Shown in pieces: positions 33,389 through 42,710 of a DNA stretch of 64,000 bases (positions are counted from its first letter, which is position 1; each line of letters starts with the position of its first letter). The notes beneath the pieces were generated by a model, which saw only the letters and a list, made by a program, of their open reading frames with translations, was not told the DNA's origin and made no database searches. A program made the translations under genes and the position numbers. The stretch comes from Faecalicatena_A orotica (GTDB lineage: Bacteria > Bacillota > Clostridia > Lachnospirales > Lachnospiraceae): NCBI RefSeq assembly GCF_040545875.1, contig NZ_JBEPMR010000002.1. One strand, given 5' to 3'.

Positions 33389-34107
33389 TAATCGACAGGC
33401 TTACAAAGCAATATTCAAATAAAATCGCCGTGGACCGGGTGTCCATGACCCTGTCGGCAGGCGTATATGGCCTGCTGGGGGCAAACGGGGCGGGAAAAAC
33501 GACGCTGATGCGTATGATATGCGGGGTGTTAAAACCGACAGACGGGATGGTATCCTTTCAGGGGATGCCCGTATCCTGCGAGGAATACAGGTCGGCCCTG
33601 GGATATCTGCCGCAGGATTTCGGGTACTATCCCGACTTTACCGGACTGGATTTCCTCATGTATATGTCCCTTTTAAAAGGGCTGAACAGGCCGTCAGCCC
33701 GGAACAGGTGCAGAGAAGTTCTGGTGCTGACGGGGCTGGAAGGAATGGGGAAGAAAAAAATCAAGACATATTCCGGCGGCATGAAACAGCGCCTCGGCAT
33801 CGCCCAGGCACTGCTGAACCGTCCGAAGCTGCTCGTTTTAGACGAGCCGACCGCCGGCCTTGACCCGAAGGAACGGGTACGTTTCCGCAATCTGATTGCG
33901 GATCTGGGAAAAGAAAACATCGTCCTGCTTTCGACCCATATTGTATCAGACGTGGAAGAAATCGCCGACAGGATACTGATCATGAAAGAAGGACGGTTAA
34001 TCTTTAACGGAACAGAGGACGCCATCGGGGAGAAACTGGAAGACTTTTATCTGGAACAATTTGAGGAGGATGGAGATGAGGCATTTTTGGGGACTGACAG
34101 GATATGA
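33379..34107 (+). CDS. ABC transporter ATP-binding protein
   Basis: A 242-residue single ABC domain of the BcrA/CcmA-type. Walker A GANGAGKTTLMRMICG (about 34-49), signature YSGGMKQRLGIAQAL near 132-146, Walker B LLVLDEPTAGLDP near 152-164 and STHIVSD near 187. It overlaps the preceding gene by 10 bases and the permease by 32, so the operon is tightly coupled. It energises the permease at 34076. Similar pairs act in antibiotic or bacitracin-type resistance and lipid export. Confidence 0.9.
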   Translation: MELVIDRLTKQYSNKIAVDRVSMTLSAGVYGLLGANGAGKTTLMRMICGVLKPTDGMVSFQGMPVSCEEYRSALGYLPQDFGYYPDFTGLDFLMYMSLLKGLNRPSARNRCREVLVLTGLEGMGKKKIKTYSGGMKQRLGIAQALLNRPKLLVLDEPTAGLDPKERVRFRNLIADLGKENIVLLSTHIVSDVEEIADRILIMKEGRLIFNGTEDAIGEKLEDFYLEQFEEDGDEAFLGTDRI

Positions 34108-35245
34108 ATATAAGAAACTGCTGAAGAAAAAGATGGTCTGGATTACACTGGCGATCCTGTGTGCAGGTGCCGTGTACGCTGTATTATACCCTTTCTTCAG
34201 TATGTCAGTATCCAGCGGAGGAACAACATACACATACGCTGAGATACAGGAAAATGACCGCAACACGGCGAAAGATTTTAACGGGAAAATGATTGACGGC
34301 AGCATGATGAAGGAACTGGACAGCAGGGACCAGTCAGCAGACCGTGACGTCCCGGACGATATGAGGGTTTTCGCCATATCAATCGGGTCGAATGGAGCCA
34401 TAAATTATCAGGAAGACAGAATTTTTGATTTCAAAGAGGATATTTACGGGATCAGAGACCAGGTACTTGAGAACCGCTGGGAGGCCGGACATTTATCCGA
34501 GGGGGAAATCAAAGAGCTGAGGAAGAAAAATGAGAAACTTAAAACGCCTTTCACCTATCATTATGCGGCGGGCTATAAGAATATCATCAATCTCGCGGAT
34601 ATCATCGCTATCATGCAGACACTGTTCATTGCCATATGTATACCGTTGATTTTTTCGGAAGAACACAACAGGAAAACGGCACAGATTTCACTGTGTACAA
34701 AATACGGGAAAAATGTATTGTTCGGGGCGAAGATATTTACTGGGATTTCATTTTCAGTCATAACAACAATAGCCTTGTTTCTCTGTATACTAATACCGGC
34801 AGCGGCGTGTTATGGGACAGAAGGAATCCGTACACAGGTACAGGTGTTTTACCCCTTCCTTTCATGGGATTTAAACATGGGGGAAATGCTGCTGGTCCTG
34901 CTTGGATTATGGATTGCGGCGGCGGTTCTGCAGAGTGCCTTTGTTATGTTTCTTGCTGAGAAATGCAGGAACAACACGGTGCCGATGGCGGTCATGGTGG
35001 GGATACTGATATTTACGTCATTCTTCAATATACCTGCACAGCATAAAATATTAGCCCAGATATGGGCATATGTTCCCGTAAACATGATGAGACTGCCGGA
35101 TGCATTCGGGGACATGATGATATCCGCATTCGGAAAATATTACGGCGTATGGCAGTCCGCACCTTTATTTTACCTTATTCTCAGTGCGACTGCAGTTTTT
35201 GCAGGCAGCAGAATCTACTGCAGATTTCAGGTAAAAGAAAAATAG
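34076..35245 (+). CDS. ABC transporter permease (ABC-2-like)
   Basis: A 389-residue permease. One helix near residues 15-37 is followed by a large loop of about 130 residues, likely outside, and then five helices from about 173 to 382. That arrangement (one helix, external domain, bundle) is typical of ABC-2 peptide/antibiotic transport permeases. GAGGAGG (34063-34069) is 6 bases before ATG 34076. It ends the operon, convergent with a DUF1648 gene whose last base is only 4 bases away, with no terminator visible. Confidence 0.78.
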   Translation: MRHFWGLTGYEYKKLLKKKMVWITLAILCAGAVYAVLYPFFSMSVSSGGTTYTYAEIQENDRNTAKDFNGKMIDGSMMKELDSRDQSADRDVPDDMRVFAISIGSNGAINYQEDRIFDFKEDIYGIRDQVLENRWEAGHLSEGEIKELRKKNEKLKTPFTYHYAAGYKNIINLADIIAIMQTLFIAICIPLIFSEEHNRKTAQISLCTKYGKNVLFGAKIFTGISFSVITTIALFLCILIPAAACYGTEGIRTQVQVFYPFLSWDLNMGEMLLVLLGLWIAAAVLQSAFVMFLAEKCRNNTVPMAVMVGILIFTSFFNIPAQHKILAQIWAYVPVNMMRLPDAFGDMMISAFGKYYGVWQSAPLFYLILSATAVFAGSRIYCRFQVKEK

Positions 35246-35248
35246 GGG

Positions 35249-35725
35249 CTACCTTCTGCGGATAATCTGGATCATAAAATACGCCATCGGACCAAACACC
35301 ATAAGCAGTGATACGGCTGTAAACCAGACGGGCAGCGGCCTGGCGAAGGAACTGTTTATCGTAATGAATGAAAAAGTAAGCACTATAACGAATCTTAATG
35401 TGACAATCATATTTTTCAGGAGGGCGTAAATCCGGTACTTGTTTTCGGATGTGATCGTCACCCCGGTATTCCATACTTCGGGATGCTGTTCTAAAGCACC
35501 GATAAAAAGATACAGTAAGACAGACGCGACAGGGCAGAATAGAAGTTCATATTTGCCGCCCCAGCGGTCGATTTCGCCGGCACCGTTGAAGTGTGCCGGT
35601 ATCCGGTCCGGGAACTGCCCCCATCTGATGATGAGATATACAAACGTTCCGATCAGTATAATCCGGGACAGAATAGTCAGGAGTCTGTGGTATCTGGTTG
35701 TGGGAACTTCGATGTTTTTTTTCAT
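35249..35725 (-). CDS. DUF1648-type membrane protein
   Basis: A 158-residue membrane protein with about four helices. The segment RIPAHFNGAGEIDRWGGKYELL (in two parts, around residues 45-65) is the DUF1648 signature seen in SdpI-like and related proteins. Start ATG 35725 is preceded by AAAGGTGG on the minus strand. It is convergent with the ABC permease and divergent from cvfB. Its function is unknown; SdpI-like relatives act as immunity or signalling proteins. Confidence 0.75.
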   Translation of the reverse strand: MKKNIEVPTTRYHRLLTILSRIILIGTFVYLIIRWGQFPDRIPAHFNGAGEIDRWGGKYELLFCPVASVLLYLFIGALEQHPEVWNTGVTITSENKYRIYALLKNMIVTLRFVIVLTFSFITINSSFARPLPVWFTAVSLLMVFGPMAYFMIQIIRRR

Positions 35726-35897
35726 AAAGAATACCACCTTTCGAATAAAATGCTTAAAAATTGCAACAGATATAACTTCATTATATATTCAGGACCGGAA
35801 TAGTCAATAAATCCGTGGAAAATAATTGCTAATTCCCCGGATTCACGTTATACTTACAGAGTATCGGACTAAGCGGTAACAAAAAGGAGATTTATGA

Positions 35898-36719
35898 ATG
35901 AAGTTAGGTGAAAAGCAGATATTAACTGTTGTAAAAAAAGTAGATTTCGGAGTATATCTGGGGAGTGACGAAGAGCGTGTCCTGCTCCCGAAAAAACAGG
36001 TGCCGGAAGACATTGAGGCAGGTGACCCGATAGAGGTCTTTTTATACAGGGATTCAGACGACAGGATGATTGCGACAACACATGAGCCGAAGATTATGCT
36101 CGGACAGCTGGCGGTTCTGGATGTTGTGGATGTAGGAAAACTGGGGGCGTTTCTTGACTGGGGGCTGGAGAAGGATCTGTTCCTGCCGTTCAAGGAACAG
36201 ACCGCGAAAGTGCAGAAAGGGGACAAGTGCCTTGTTTCTCTTTATATTGACAAGAGCAGCCGCCTTTGCGCGACGATGAAAGTATATCACATGCTTTCAA
36301 CAGATTCCCCTTATAAAAAGGATGACAAAGTAAGTGGGATTATTTACGATACCAGCGATGAATTCGGCGTATTCGTAGCAGTTGACAGCCAGTACTCTGC
36401 GCTGATCCCAAAGAAGGAAGTGTATGGCAGCCTGAAGGTGGGAAGCGTGGTTGAGGCGCGCGTGAGTGCGGTGAAGGAAGACGGAAAGCTGGACTTAAGT
36501 ATCCGCGGCAAGATCCCGGAGCAGATGGACAAGGACGCACAGTATATCATGAACGTGATGAAAAGCTACGACGGAGAACTTCCGTTTACAGACAAAGCGG
36601 ACCCGGAGCGGATCAAAGAAGAATTTGGCATGAGCAAGGCTGCATTCAAGCGTGCGGTAGGGCGTCTGCTGAAAGCCGGCAAGATTGAAATTCTGGAAAA
36701 AACCATCCGAATTCGTTAA
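35898..36719 (+). CDS. cvfB: CvfB-like S1-domain RNA-binding protein
   Basis: A 273-residue protein of the CvfB/YitL family: three S1-like folds (about 5-60, 65-130 with DVGKLGAFLDWGLEKDLFLP, and 140-210 with SGIIYDTSDEFGVFVA) and a C-terminal winged-helix (about 215-273, ending EFGMSKAAFKRAVGRLLKAG). The family affects RNA stability and virulence gene expression in staphylococci. The length and order are normal. AAAAAGGAG precedes ATG 35898. Confidence 0.88.
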   Translation: MKLGEKQILTVVKKVDFGVYLGSDEERVLLPKKQVPEDIEAGDPIEVFLYRDSDDRMIATTHEPKIMLGQLAVLDVVDVGKLGAFLDWGLEKDLFLPFKEQTAKVQKGDKCLVSLYIDKSSRLCATMKVYHMLSTDSPYKKDDKVSGIIYDTSDEFGVFVAVDSQYSALIPKKEVYGSLKVGSVVEARVSAVKEDGKLDLSIRGKIPEQMDKDAQYIMNVMKSYDGELPFTDKADPERIKEEFGMSKAAFKRAVGRLLKAGKIEILEKTIRIR

Positions 36720-36725
36720 AAATTC

Positions 36726-36753
36726 TTGCAATCCCCTTGAAATAAGATATAAT
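36726..36753 (+). promoter_or_regulatory. Promoter of the HPr-like gene
   Basis: TTGCAA (36726-36731) and a perfect TATAAT (36748-36753), spaced 16 bases, lie 42 bases before the start of the small gene at 36795. Confidence 0.65.
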
Positions 36754-36794
36754 AGGGGAGTAAGACGTAGTAGATTGAAAGGAGACTGAGTAAA

Positions 36795-37034
36795 ATGAAA
36801 GTACAGAATATTACAGACATAGAGGCATTTTTCAAGGTAGTTGACGCTTGTAAAGGAAGAGTAGAATTAGTGACAGGTGAAGGAGACAGACTGAACCTGA
36901 AGTCAAAGCTTTCTCAGTATGTTTCTATGGCAAACATCTTCTCTAACGGCGAGATCCCGGAGCTGGAGATCATCGCATATGAAAAAGAAGATACAGACAA
37001 ACTGATTGGTTTCATGATCAACGGCGGACAATAA
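36795..37034 (+). CDS. HPr-fold protein without the active histidine (small)
   Basis: A 79-residue protein with weak HPr-like patterning: NLKSKLSQYVSM (about 34-45) resembles the regulatory Ser46 loop of HPr, but the GLHARPA active loop is absent (VQNITDIEAFFKV). GAAAGGAGAC precedes ATG 36795. It is monocistronic with a promoter and terminator of its own and lies just before dnaE. It cannot accept phosphate on the usual His; a regulatory role is possible. Similar small proteins are widespread in Lachnospiraceae, from memory. Confidence 0.6.
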   Translation: MKVQNITDIEAFFKVVDACKGRVELVTGEGDRLNLKSKLSQYVSMANIFSNGEIPELEIIAYEKEDTDKLIGFMINGGQ

Positions 37035-37068
37035 GATCAGGTTGCACATAGGTAAAAGAAGCATATAA

Positions 37069-37097
37069 GGGCAGTCTCTGAGGGGACCGCCCTTTTT
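37069..37097 (+). terminator. Terminator after the HPr-like gene
   Basis: GGGCAGTC (37069-37076) pairs with GACCGCCC (37085-37092), followed by TTTTT. Confidence 0.8.
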
Positions 37098-37115
37098 ATC
37101 ATTATAGATAGTTAC

Positions 37116-37183
37116 TGTTCACACCTTTCGGGCGTGCACGGTAAGACTCCCGCCGCGGCAGACGGCGGCAGCAGAGGTGAACA
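37116..37183 (+). promoter_or_regulatory. Structured dnaE leader covering the ribosome site
   Basis: TGTTCAC (37116-37122) pairs with GTGAACA (37177-37183), which ends immediately before ATG 37184; adjacent ACCT can pair with AGGT of the ribosome site. An inner perfect stem CCGCCG (37150-37155) with CGGCGG (37163-37168) stacks inside. The RNA would hide the AGAGGTGA site, so translation may be conditional. Confidence 0.55.
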
Positions 37184-40100
37184 ATGGAATTTGCGCATTT
37201 ACATGTCCATACAGAATATAGCCTTCTGGATGGTTCAAACAAGATAAAAGAATATGTGGCGAGAGTAAAAGAACTGGGGATGAACAGCGCCGCGATCACC
37301 GACCACGGTGTTATGTACGGTGTAATTGATTTTTACCGTGAAGCAAAGAGCCAGGGGATCAAGCCAATACTCGGCTGTGAGGTGTACGTTGCGCCGAACT
37401 CCCGGTTTGACAGGGAGATTACCGGGGGCGAGGACCGCTACTACCATCTGGTCCTGCTCGCGGAGAATAATACAGGGTATGCCAACCTGATGAAGATTGT
37501 TTCAAAAGGTTTTGTGGAGGGGTACTATTACAAACCACGTGTCGACAAGGCGCTTCTTAAGGAGTACAGTGAGGGGATCATTGCTTTGAGTGCCTGCCTT
37601 GCAGGAGAGGTGCAGAGGTATCTCACGAAGGGACTTTATGAAGAGGCGAAGAATTCCGCGCTGGAGTATCAGGAGATCTTCGGAAAAGGAAATTATTTTC
37701 TGGAGCTTCAGGACCACGGAATCCCGGACCAGGCTCTGGTCAACCAGCAGCTTCTCAAGATGTCCCAGGAGCTGGACATCGACCTGGTGGCGACGAATGA
37801 CGTGCATTATACCTATGCGGAGGATGAGAAACCACACGACATCCTGCTCTGCATCCAGACTGGGAAAAAACTGGAAGATGAGAACCGGATGCGCTACGAG
37901 GGCGGGCAGTACTATGTGAAGTCCCCTGAGGAGATGGCACGTTTGTTCCCATATGCGCTTCAGGCGCTGGATAATACGCAGCGTATCGCGGACCGCTGCG
38001 AGGTGGATATTGAGTTCGGCGTGACAAAGCTGCCGAAGTATGATGTGCCGGACGGCCTGACATCATGGGAATACCTGAACAAGCTCTGTTTTGAAGGTCT
38101 GGACAAGCATTATGGTAATCCGTCGGATGAACTGAAAGAACGCCTGAAATACGAGCTTAACGTCATAAAGAACATGGGATATGTGGATTATTTCCTGATC
38201 GTATGGGATTTCATTAAGTATGCGAAGGACAATGGGATTGCGGTAGGACCGGGGCGTGGGTCAGCCGCCGGAAGTATTGTTTCCTACTGTCTGGAAATCA
38301 CGAACATCGACCCGATCCGCTACCAGCTGCTGTTTGAGCGATTCCTGAACCCGGAACGTGTATCCATGCCCGATATTGACGTGGATTTCTGTTATGAAAG
38401 ACGACAGGAAGTCATAGACTATGTGGTACGCAAATACGGTAAGGACCGGGTGGTACAGATTGTTACATTCGGTACGCTGGCTGCCCGGGGCGTCATCCGG
38501 GATGTAGGGCGTGTCATGGACCTGCCGTATGCGTTTGTAGACACAATTGCGAAAATGATCCCGACAGAACTGAACATCACGATTGATAAAGCACTGAAAA
38601 TGAACCCGGAGCTGCGTAAGACTTATGAGACGGATGAACAGGTGAAGTACCTGATCGATATGTCCAGACGTCTGGAGGGACTGCCCAGGCACAGCTCCAT
38701 GCACGCGGCCGGAGTCGTGATCAGCCAGAAATCGGTCGATGAATATGTGCCGCTGTCCCGGGCACAGGACGGTTCCATTACGACACAGTTTACGATGACG
38801 ACCCTGGAAGAACTGGGACTATTGAAGATGGACTTCCTTGGGCTGCGTACGCTGACGGTAATCCAGAATGCCGTACTGATGGCGAAGGACAAATGCCCGG
38901 ATCTGGATATGGATAAGATTGATTATAACGATAAGGATGTGCTGGATTACATCGGGACGGGGAAGACAGAAGGAATTTTCCAGATAGAAAGTGCCGGGAT
39001 GAAGAGCTTCATGAAGGAACTGAAGCCCCACAGCCTTGAGGATATCATAGCCGGTATCTCACTGTACCGTCCGGGGCCGATGGATTTCATCCCGCAGTAT
39101 ATCCGCGGGAAGAATGACGCAGGTTCAATCACGTATGACTGCCCGCAGCTGGAGCCGATTCTGGCACCAACCTACGGCTGTATCGTGTATCAGGAACAGG
39201 TTATGCAGATCGTGCGTGATCTGGCGGGATATACGCTGGGACGGAGTGACCTGCTGCGACGTGCCATGTCCAAGAAAAAGGGCGATGTCATGCAGAAGGA
39301 GCGGCAGATATTTGTGCACGGAGATCCTGAAAATGGTGTTCCGGGCTGTATCGCGAACGGCATTGACGAAAAAACGGCGAACAAAATCTACGATGAAATG
39401 ATCGATTTTGCAAAGTATGCATTTAACAAGTCCCATGCGGCGGCATATGCGGTAGTTGCCTACCAGACTGCGTTTTTGAAATATTACTATCCGGTTGAAT
39501 TTATGGCCGCACTTATGACATCCGTGATTGAAAACCCTCCGAAAGTGGCAGAATATATCTATGCCTGCCGCCAGATGGACATTAAGATCCTGCCGCCGGA
39601 TATTAACCGTGGTGTGGCGAATTTTTCAGTGGACGAGGGTAATATCCGTTATGGCCTTGCAGCCATTAAGGGTGTCGGGAAGCCGGTCATAGAAGCGATT
39701 GTCGCAGACAGGGATGAGTTCGGAGCGTTTAAGAATCTGGAAGATTTTATCAGCAGGCTTTCTGTAAAAGAAGTCCTGAACAAGCGTATTATTGAGAACT
39801 TTACTAAATCTGGGGCGCTGGACAGTCTGGGCGGCACAAGAAAACAGTTTATGAGTATTTATATTCAGATTGTGGACCATGTCAACCAGGAAAAGAAATA
39901 TGCTATGACAGGGCAGATGACACTTTTCGACCTGGTAGATGACGAGCAGAAGAGTGAGTTTGAAATCAAGCTTCCAGATGTGGGAGAGTATTCTAAGGAA
40001 AACCTCCTGGCCTTTGAGAAGGAAGTACTCGGAATCTATATCAGCGGACACCCGCTGGAAGAGTACGAGGAGAAGTGGAGGAAGTCTATCTCTGCGACGA

Positions 40101-40657
40101 CGGCGGATTTCCAGCCCGATGAGGAGACCGGAAAGACGAAGGTTCATGACGGGGCGCGGGAGATCATCGGCGGTATGATTACGGATAAGACGGTGAAGCA
40201 TACGAGGACGAACCAGATGATGGCCTTCCTGACGGTCGAGGACCTGCTCGGTACCGTGGAAGTTGTAGTATTTCCGAGAGATTTCGAGAAAAACCGTGTT
40301 CTGCTGGAGGTAGATAATAAGGTATTTGTGAAGGGAAGAGTTTCCGAAGAGGATGAAAAACCAAGTAAGCTGATCTGTGAGAAGATTATCCCGTTTGAGC
40401 AGACAAAGAGGGAACTCTGGATACAATTTCCGAATAAGGCGCAATTTCAGGAGGGTGAGCAGATCATGTATGGATATCTGGCTGACTCTGAAGGCGACGA
40501 TGAGGTGGTAGTGTACTGTCAGGAAGAGCGGGCAGTAAAACGGCTTCCGAGGAACCGGAATATCAGTATCAATTCGCAGATATTAGGCAGATTAATGAAC
40601 CATTACGGTGAAAAGCGGGTAAAAGTGGTAGAAAAACCTATTGAAAACCATATATAA
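37184..40657 (+). CDS. dnaE: DNA polymerase III alpha subunit (DnaE type)
   Basis: The 1157-residue replicative polymerase. N-terminal PHP domain (HLHVHTEYSLLDGSNKIKE at residues 5-23, about 1-270), palm with catalytic PDIDVDF near 395-401, the fingers and helix-hairpin-helix region near 830-900 and a C-terminal OB domain (about 985-1070, MMAFLTVEDLLGTVEVVVFP). Length is that of DnaE1/DnaE3 without the exonuclease insertion found in PolC. It extends primers and acts in lagging-strand synthesis and mutagenic repair alongside PolC in Firmicutes. It is preceded by a structured leader. Confidence 0.94.
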   Translation: MEFAHLHVHTEYSLLDGSNKIKEYVARVKELGMNSAAITDHGVMYGVIDFYREAKSQGIKPILGCEVYVAPNSRFDREITGGEDRYYHLVLLAENNTGYANLMKIVSKGFVEGYYYKPRVDKALLKEYSEGIIALSACLAGEVQRYLTKGLYEEAKNSALEYQEIFGKGNYFLELQDHGIPDQALVNQQLLKMSQELDIDLVATNDVHYTYAEDEKPHDILLCIQTGKKLEDENRMRYEGGQYYVKSPEEMARLFPYALQALDNTQRIADRCEVDIEFGVTKLPKYDVPDGLTSWEYLNKLCFEGLDKHYGNPSDELKERLKYELNVIKNMGYVDYFLIVWDFIKYAKDNGIAVGPGRGSAAGSIVSYCLEITNIDPIRYQLLFERFLNPERVSMPDIDVDFCYERRQEVIDYVVRKYGKDRVVQIVTFGTLAARGVIRDVGRVMDLPYAFVDTIAKMIPTELNITIDKALKMNPELRKTYETDEQVKYLIDMSRRLEGLPRHSSMHAAGVVISQKSVDEYVPLSRAQDGSITTQFTMTTLEELGLLKMDFLGLRTLTVIQNAVLMAKDKCPDLDMDKIDYNDKDVLDYIGTGKTEGIFQIESAGMKSFMKELKPHSLEDIIAGISLYRPGPMDFIPQYIRGKNDAGSITYDCPQLEPILAPTYGCIVYQEQVMQIVRDLAGYTLGRSDLLRRAMSKKKGDVMQKERQIFVHGDPENGVPGCIANGIDEKTANKIYDEMIDFAKYAFNKSHAAAYAVVAYQTAFLKYYYPVEFMAALMTSVIENPPKVAEYIYACRQMDIKILPPDINRGVANFSVDEGNIRYGLAAIKGVGKPVIEAIVADRDEFGAFKNLEDFISRLSVKEVLNKRIIENFTKSGALDSLGGTRKQFMSIYIQIVDHVNQEKKYAMTGQMTLFDLVDDEQKSEFEIKLPDVGEYSKENLLAFEKEVLGIYISGHPLEEYEEKWRKSISATTADFQPDEETGKTKVHDGAREIIGGMITDKTVKHTRTNQMMAFLTVEDLLGTVEVVVFPRDFEKNRVLLEVDNKVFVKGRVSEEDEKPSKLICEKIIPFEQTKRELWIQFPNKAQFQEGEQIMYGYLADSEGDDEVVVYCQEERAVKRLPRNRNISINSQILGRLMNHYGEKRVKVVEKPIENHI

Positions 40658-40702
40658 ATAGGTTAGAATAATACCCGAAGTGTTAAAATTTAAGCAAACT
40701 GT

Positions 40703-40727
40703 AATGTGCAGTTGTATTGCACATCGA
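40703..40727 (+). promoter_or_regulatory. Hairpin in the dnaE-pfkA gap
   Basis: ATGTGCA and TGCACAT form a 7-base stem within the 150-base gap before pfkA. No T run follows. The gap otherwise shows only AT-rich sequence with no clear gene. Confidence 0.4.
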
Positions 40728-40807
40728 TCCACGACAGACAAAAGCAGAGTGCTTGAGTGTGAACTTTATGATTAGGTAGGTATTTTTTAAGAAAGGTGGA
40801 TATGAAC

Positions 40808-41824
40808 ATGGCAGAAACAAAAGCAAAAAAGGAACTTATCCTGGACGAGATTGAAGATCAGATTCGCACAATCGGAGTTCTGACCAGTGGTGGAGATGCC
40901 CCTGGAATGAATGCGGCTATCCGTGCCGTTACGAGAACGGCTCTTTCCAAGGGATTGAAGGTTCGTGGAATCAGAAGAGGATATCATGGTCTTCTGAAAG
41001 AGGAAATTATAGATTTATCCGCCCGTGATGTATCTGATACAATTCAGCGCGGAGGTACCATCCTTCAGACAGCACGCTGCCAGGCAATGCGTACAGAAGA
41101 GGGACAGCAGAAAGCCGCTGCTATCTGTAAGAAATATGGAATCGACGGACTTGTCGTAATCGGTGGAGACGGTTCTTTCGCCGGTGCCCAGAAGCTGTCA
41201 CATCTGGGAGTCAATACAATCGGCCTTCCGGGAACGATTGATCTGGATATTGCCTGTACAGACTATACAATCGGGTTTGACACGGCTGTGAATACTGCAA
41301 TGGAAGCGATTGATAAAGTACGTGATACGTCTACATCTCATGAAAGATGCAGTATCATCGAGGTTATGGGACGTGACGCAGGTTATCTGGCACTGTGGTG
41401 CGGTATTGCAAACGGTGCGGAAAGAATCCTGATGCCGGAAGAAAAGGATTATGATGAGGATGCCCTGATTGCTGATATCATGGCGAACAAGAAGCGCGGC
41501 AAGAAGAACTATATCATCATCAATGCCGAGGGTGTCGGCGACTCTATCAACATGGCAAAGAGAATCGAGGAAGCAACAGGAATTGAGACAAGGGCAACGA
41601 TTCTGGGACACATGCAGCGCGGAGGAAGCCCGACCTGCAAGGACAGAGTATATGCATCCACAATGGGGGCAATGGCAGTAGAGCTTCTCTGTGCAGGAAA
41701 GACAAACCGTGTTGTAGGATACAAGAACGGTAAGTTTGTAGATTATGATATGGAGGAAGCTCTGTCCATGAAGAAACAGATTCCTGCACATCAGTATGAT
41801 ATCGCAAAAATATTAGCAATCTAG
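40808..41824 (+). CDS. pfkA: 6-phosphofructokinase
   Basis: The 338-residue PfkA phosphorylates fructose 6-phosphate in glycolysis. GVLTSGGDAPGMNAAIRAV (about 24-42) and GGDGSFAGA near 119-127 are the ATP-binding parts, and the GGDGS form favours ATP over pyrophosphate. The active loop PGTIDLDIACTDYT near 142-155 has Leu where E. coli has Asn (TIDND). IEVMGRDAGYLAL and QRGGSPTCKDR complete the substrate site. AAAGGTGG is 8 bases before ATG 40808; in-frame GTG 40796 and ATG 40802 are too close to it. Confidence 0.93.
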   Translation: MAETKAKKELILDEIEDQIRTIGVLTSGGDAPGMNAAIRAVTRTALSKGLKVRGIRRGYHGLLKEEIIDLSARDVSDTIQRGGTILQTARCQAMRTEEGQQKAAAICKKYGIDGLVVIGGDGSFAGAQKLSHLGVNTIGLPGTIDLDIACTDYTIGFDTAVNTAMEAIDKVRDTSTSHERCSIIEVMGRDAGYLALWCGIANGAERILMPEEKDYDEDALIADIMANKKRGKKNYIIINAEGVGDSINMAKRIEEATGIETRATILGHMQRGGSPTCKDRVYASTMGAMAVELLCAGKTNRVVGYKNGKFVDYDMEEALSMKKQIPAHQYDIAKILAI

Positions 41825-41836
41825 GAGACGAGCGCA

Positions 41837-42664
41837 TTGAGTATGGAATGTAAAAAGACGGCGCCCATCGGTGTATTCGATTCAGGCGTCGGCGGGCTTA
41901 CAGTAGTACGTGAGATGACGAGGCAGCTGCCCAATGAGAATATCGTGTATTTCGGGGATACTGCCCGCGTTCCATACGGCAGTAAGTCCCAGAAGACGAT
42001 CATCCGTTTCTCAGAACAGATCATCCGTTTTCTGAAGAAAAAGCAGGTGAAAGCCATCGTTATCGCCTGTAATACCGCCAGTGCGCTTGCGCTGGAGGCC
42101 GTCCGGGACGAATTCGACGTGCCGATTATGGGCGTTGTCATTCCGGGAGCACGTGCGGCAGTCGAGGCAACCCACAACCAGAAGGTAGGGGTCGTCGGCA
42201 CAGACGCCACGGTCCAGAGCGGAATGTATACAAAGATCATCCACGGGATGAACCCTGACGTTACCGTAATAGAAAAAGCGTGCCCCTTATTCGTGCCTCT
42301 GGTGGAAGAGGGGTTCAAGGAGCACCATGTAACGCAGGAAATCATTGAACACTATCTGGAATCCATGAAGAATACAGATATCGATGCGATGATCTTAGGA
42401 TGTACACATTACCCGCTTCTGCGCTCCAAGATCCGCGCCTATATGGGGGATAAGATCCAGATTGTGAATCCTGCCTATGAAACTGCGATGGATTTAAAGA
42501 AGCTTCTGGAAGAGCGGGACATGGTAAACGACGGCACAAAGGAACCGTACAGCCGGTACGAGTTTTATGTAAGCGATACGGCGGAAAAGTTCCGCAATTT
42601 TGCAAACACGGTGATGCCGTTTGATATATCAGAAACAAATGTAGTGAACATAGAGGAATATTGA
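41837..42664 (+). CDS. murI: Glutamate racemase
   Basis: The 275-residue enzyme makes D-glutamate for peptidoglycan. FDSGVGGLTVVREM (about 14-27), the first catalytic Cys in IACNTASALALEAV near 78, and the second in ILGCTHYPLL near 190 are present. The start is either TTG 41837, 9 bases after AGGAG, or ATG 41843, which is 15 bases from that site; TTG is kept for the spacing. It begins 12 bases after pfkA and is probably co-transcribed with it. Confidence 0.93.
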   Translation: MSMECKKTAPIGVFDSGVGGLTVVREMTRQLPNENIVYFGDTARVPYGSKSQKTIIRFSEQIIRFLKKKQVKAIVIACNTASALALEAVRDEFDVPIMGVVIPGARAAVEATHNQKVGVVGTDATVQSGMYTKIIHGMNPDVTVIEKACPLFVPLVEEGFKEHHVTQEIIEHYLESMKNTDIDAMILGCTHYPLLRSKIRAYMGDKIQIVNPAYETAMDLKKLLEERDMVNDGTKEPYSRYEFYVSDTAEKFRNFANTVMPFDISETNVVNIEEY

Positions 42665-42710
42665 TGATCTATTTGTACTCATGAACAGATCAGGATATTA
42701 GGTGAAGCAT

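Noticed and set aside
39626..40444. 272-codon open frame opposite dnaE
   Set aside because: Antisense shadow of dnaE, with no recognisable protein.
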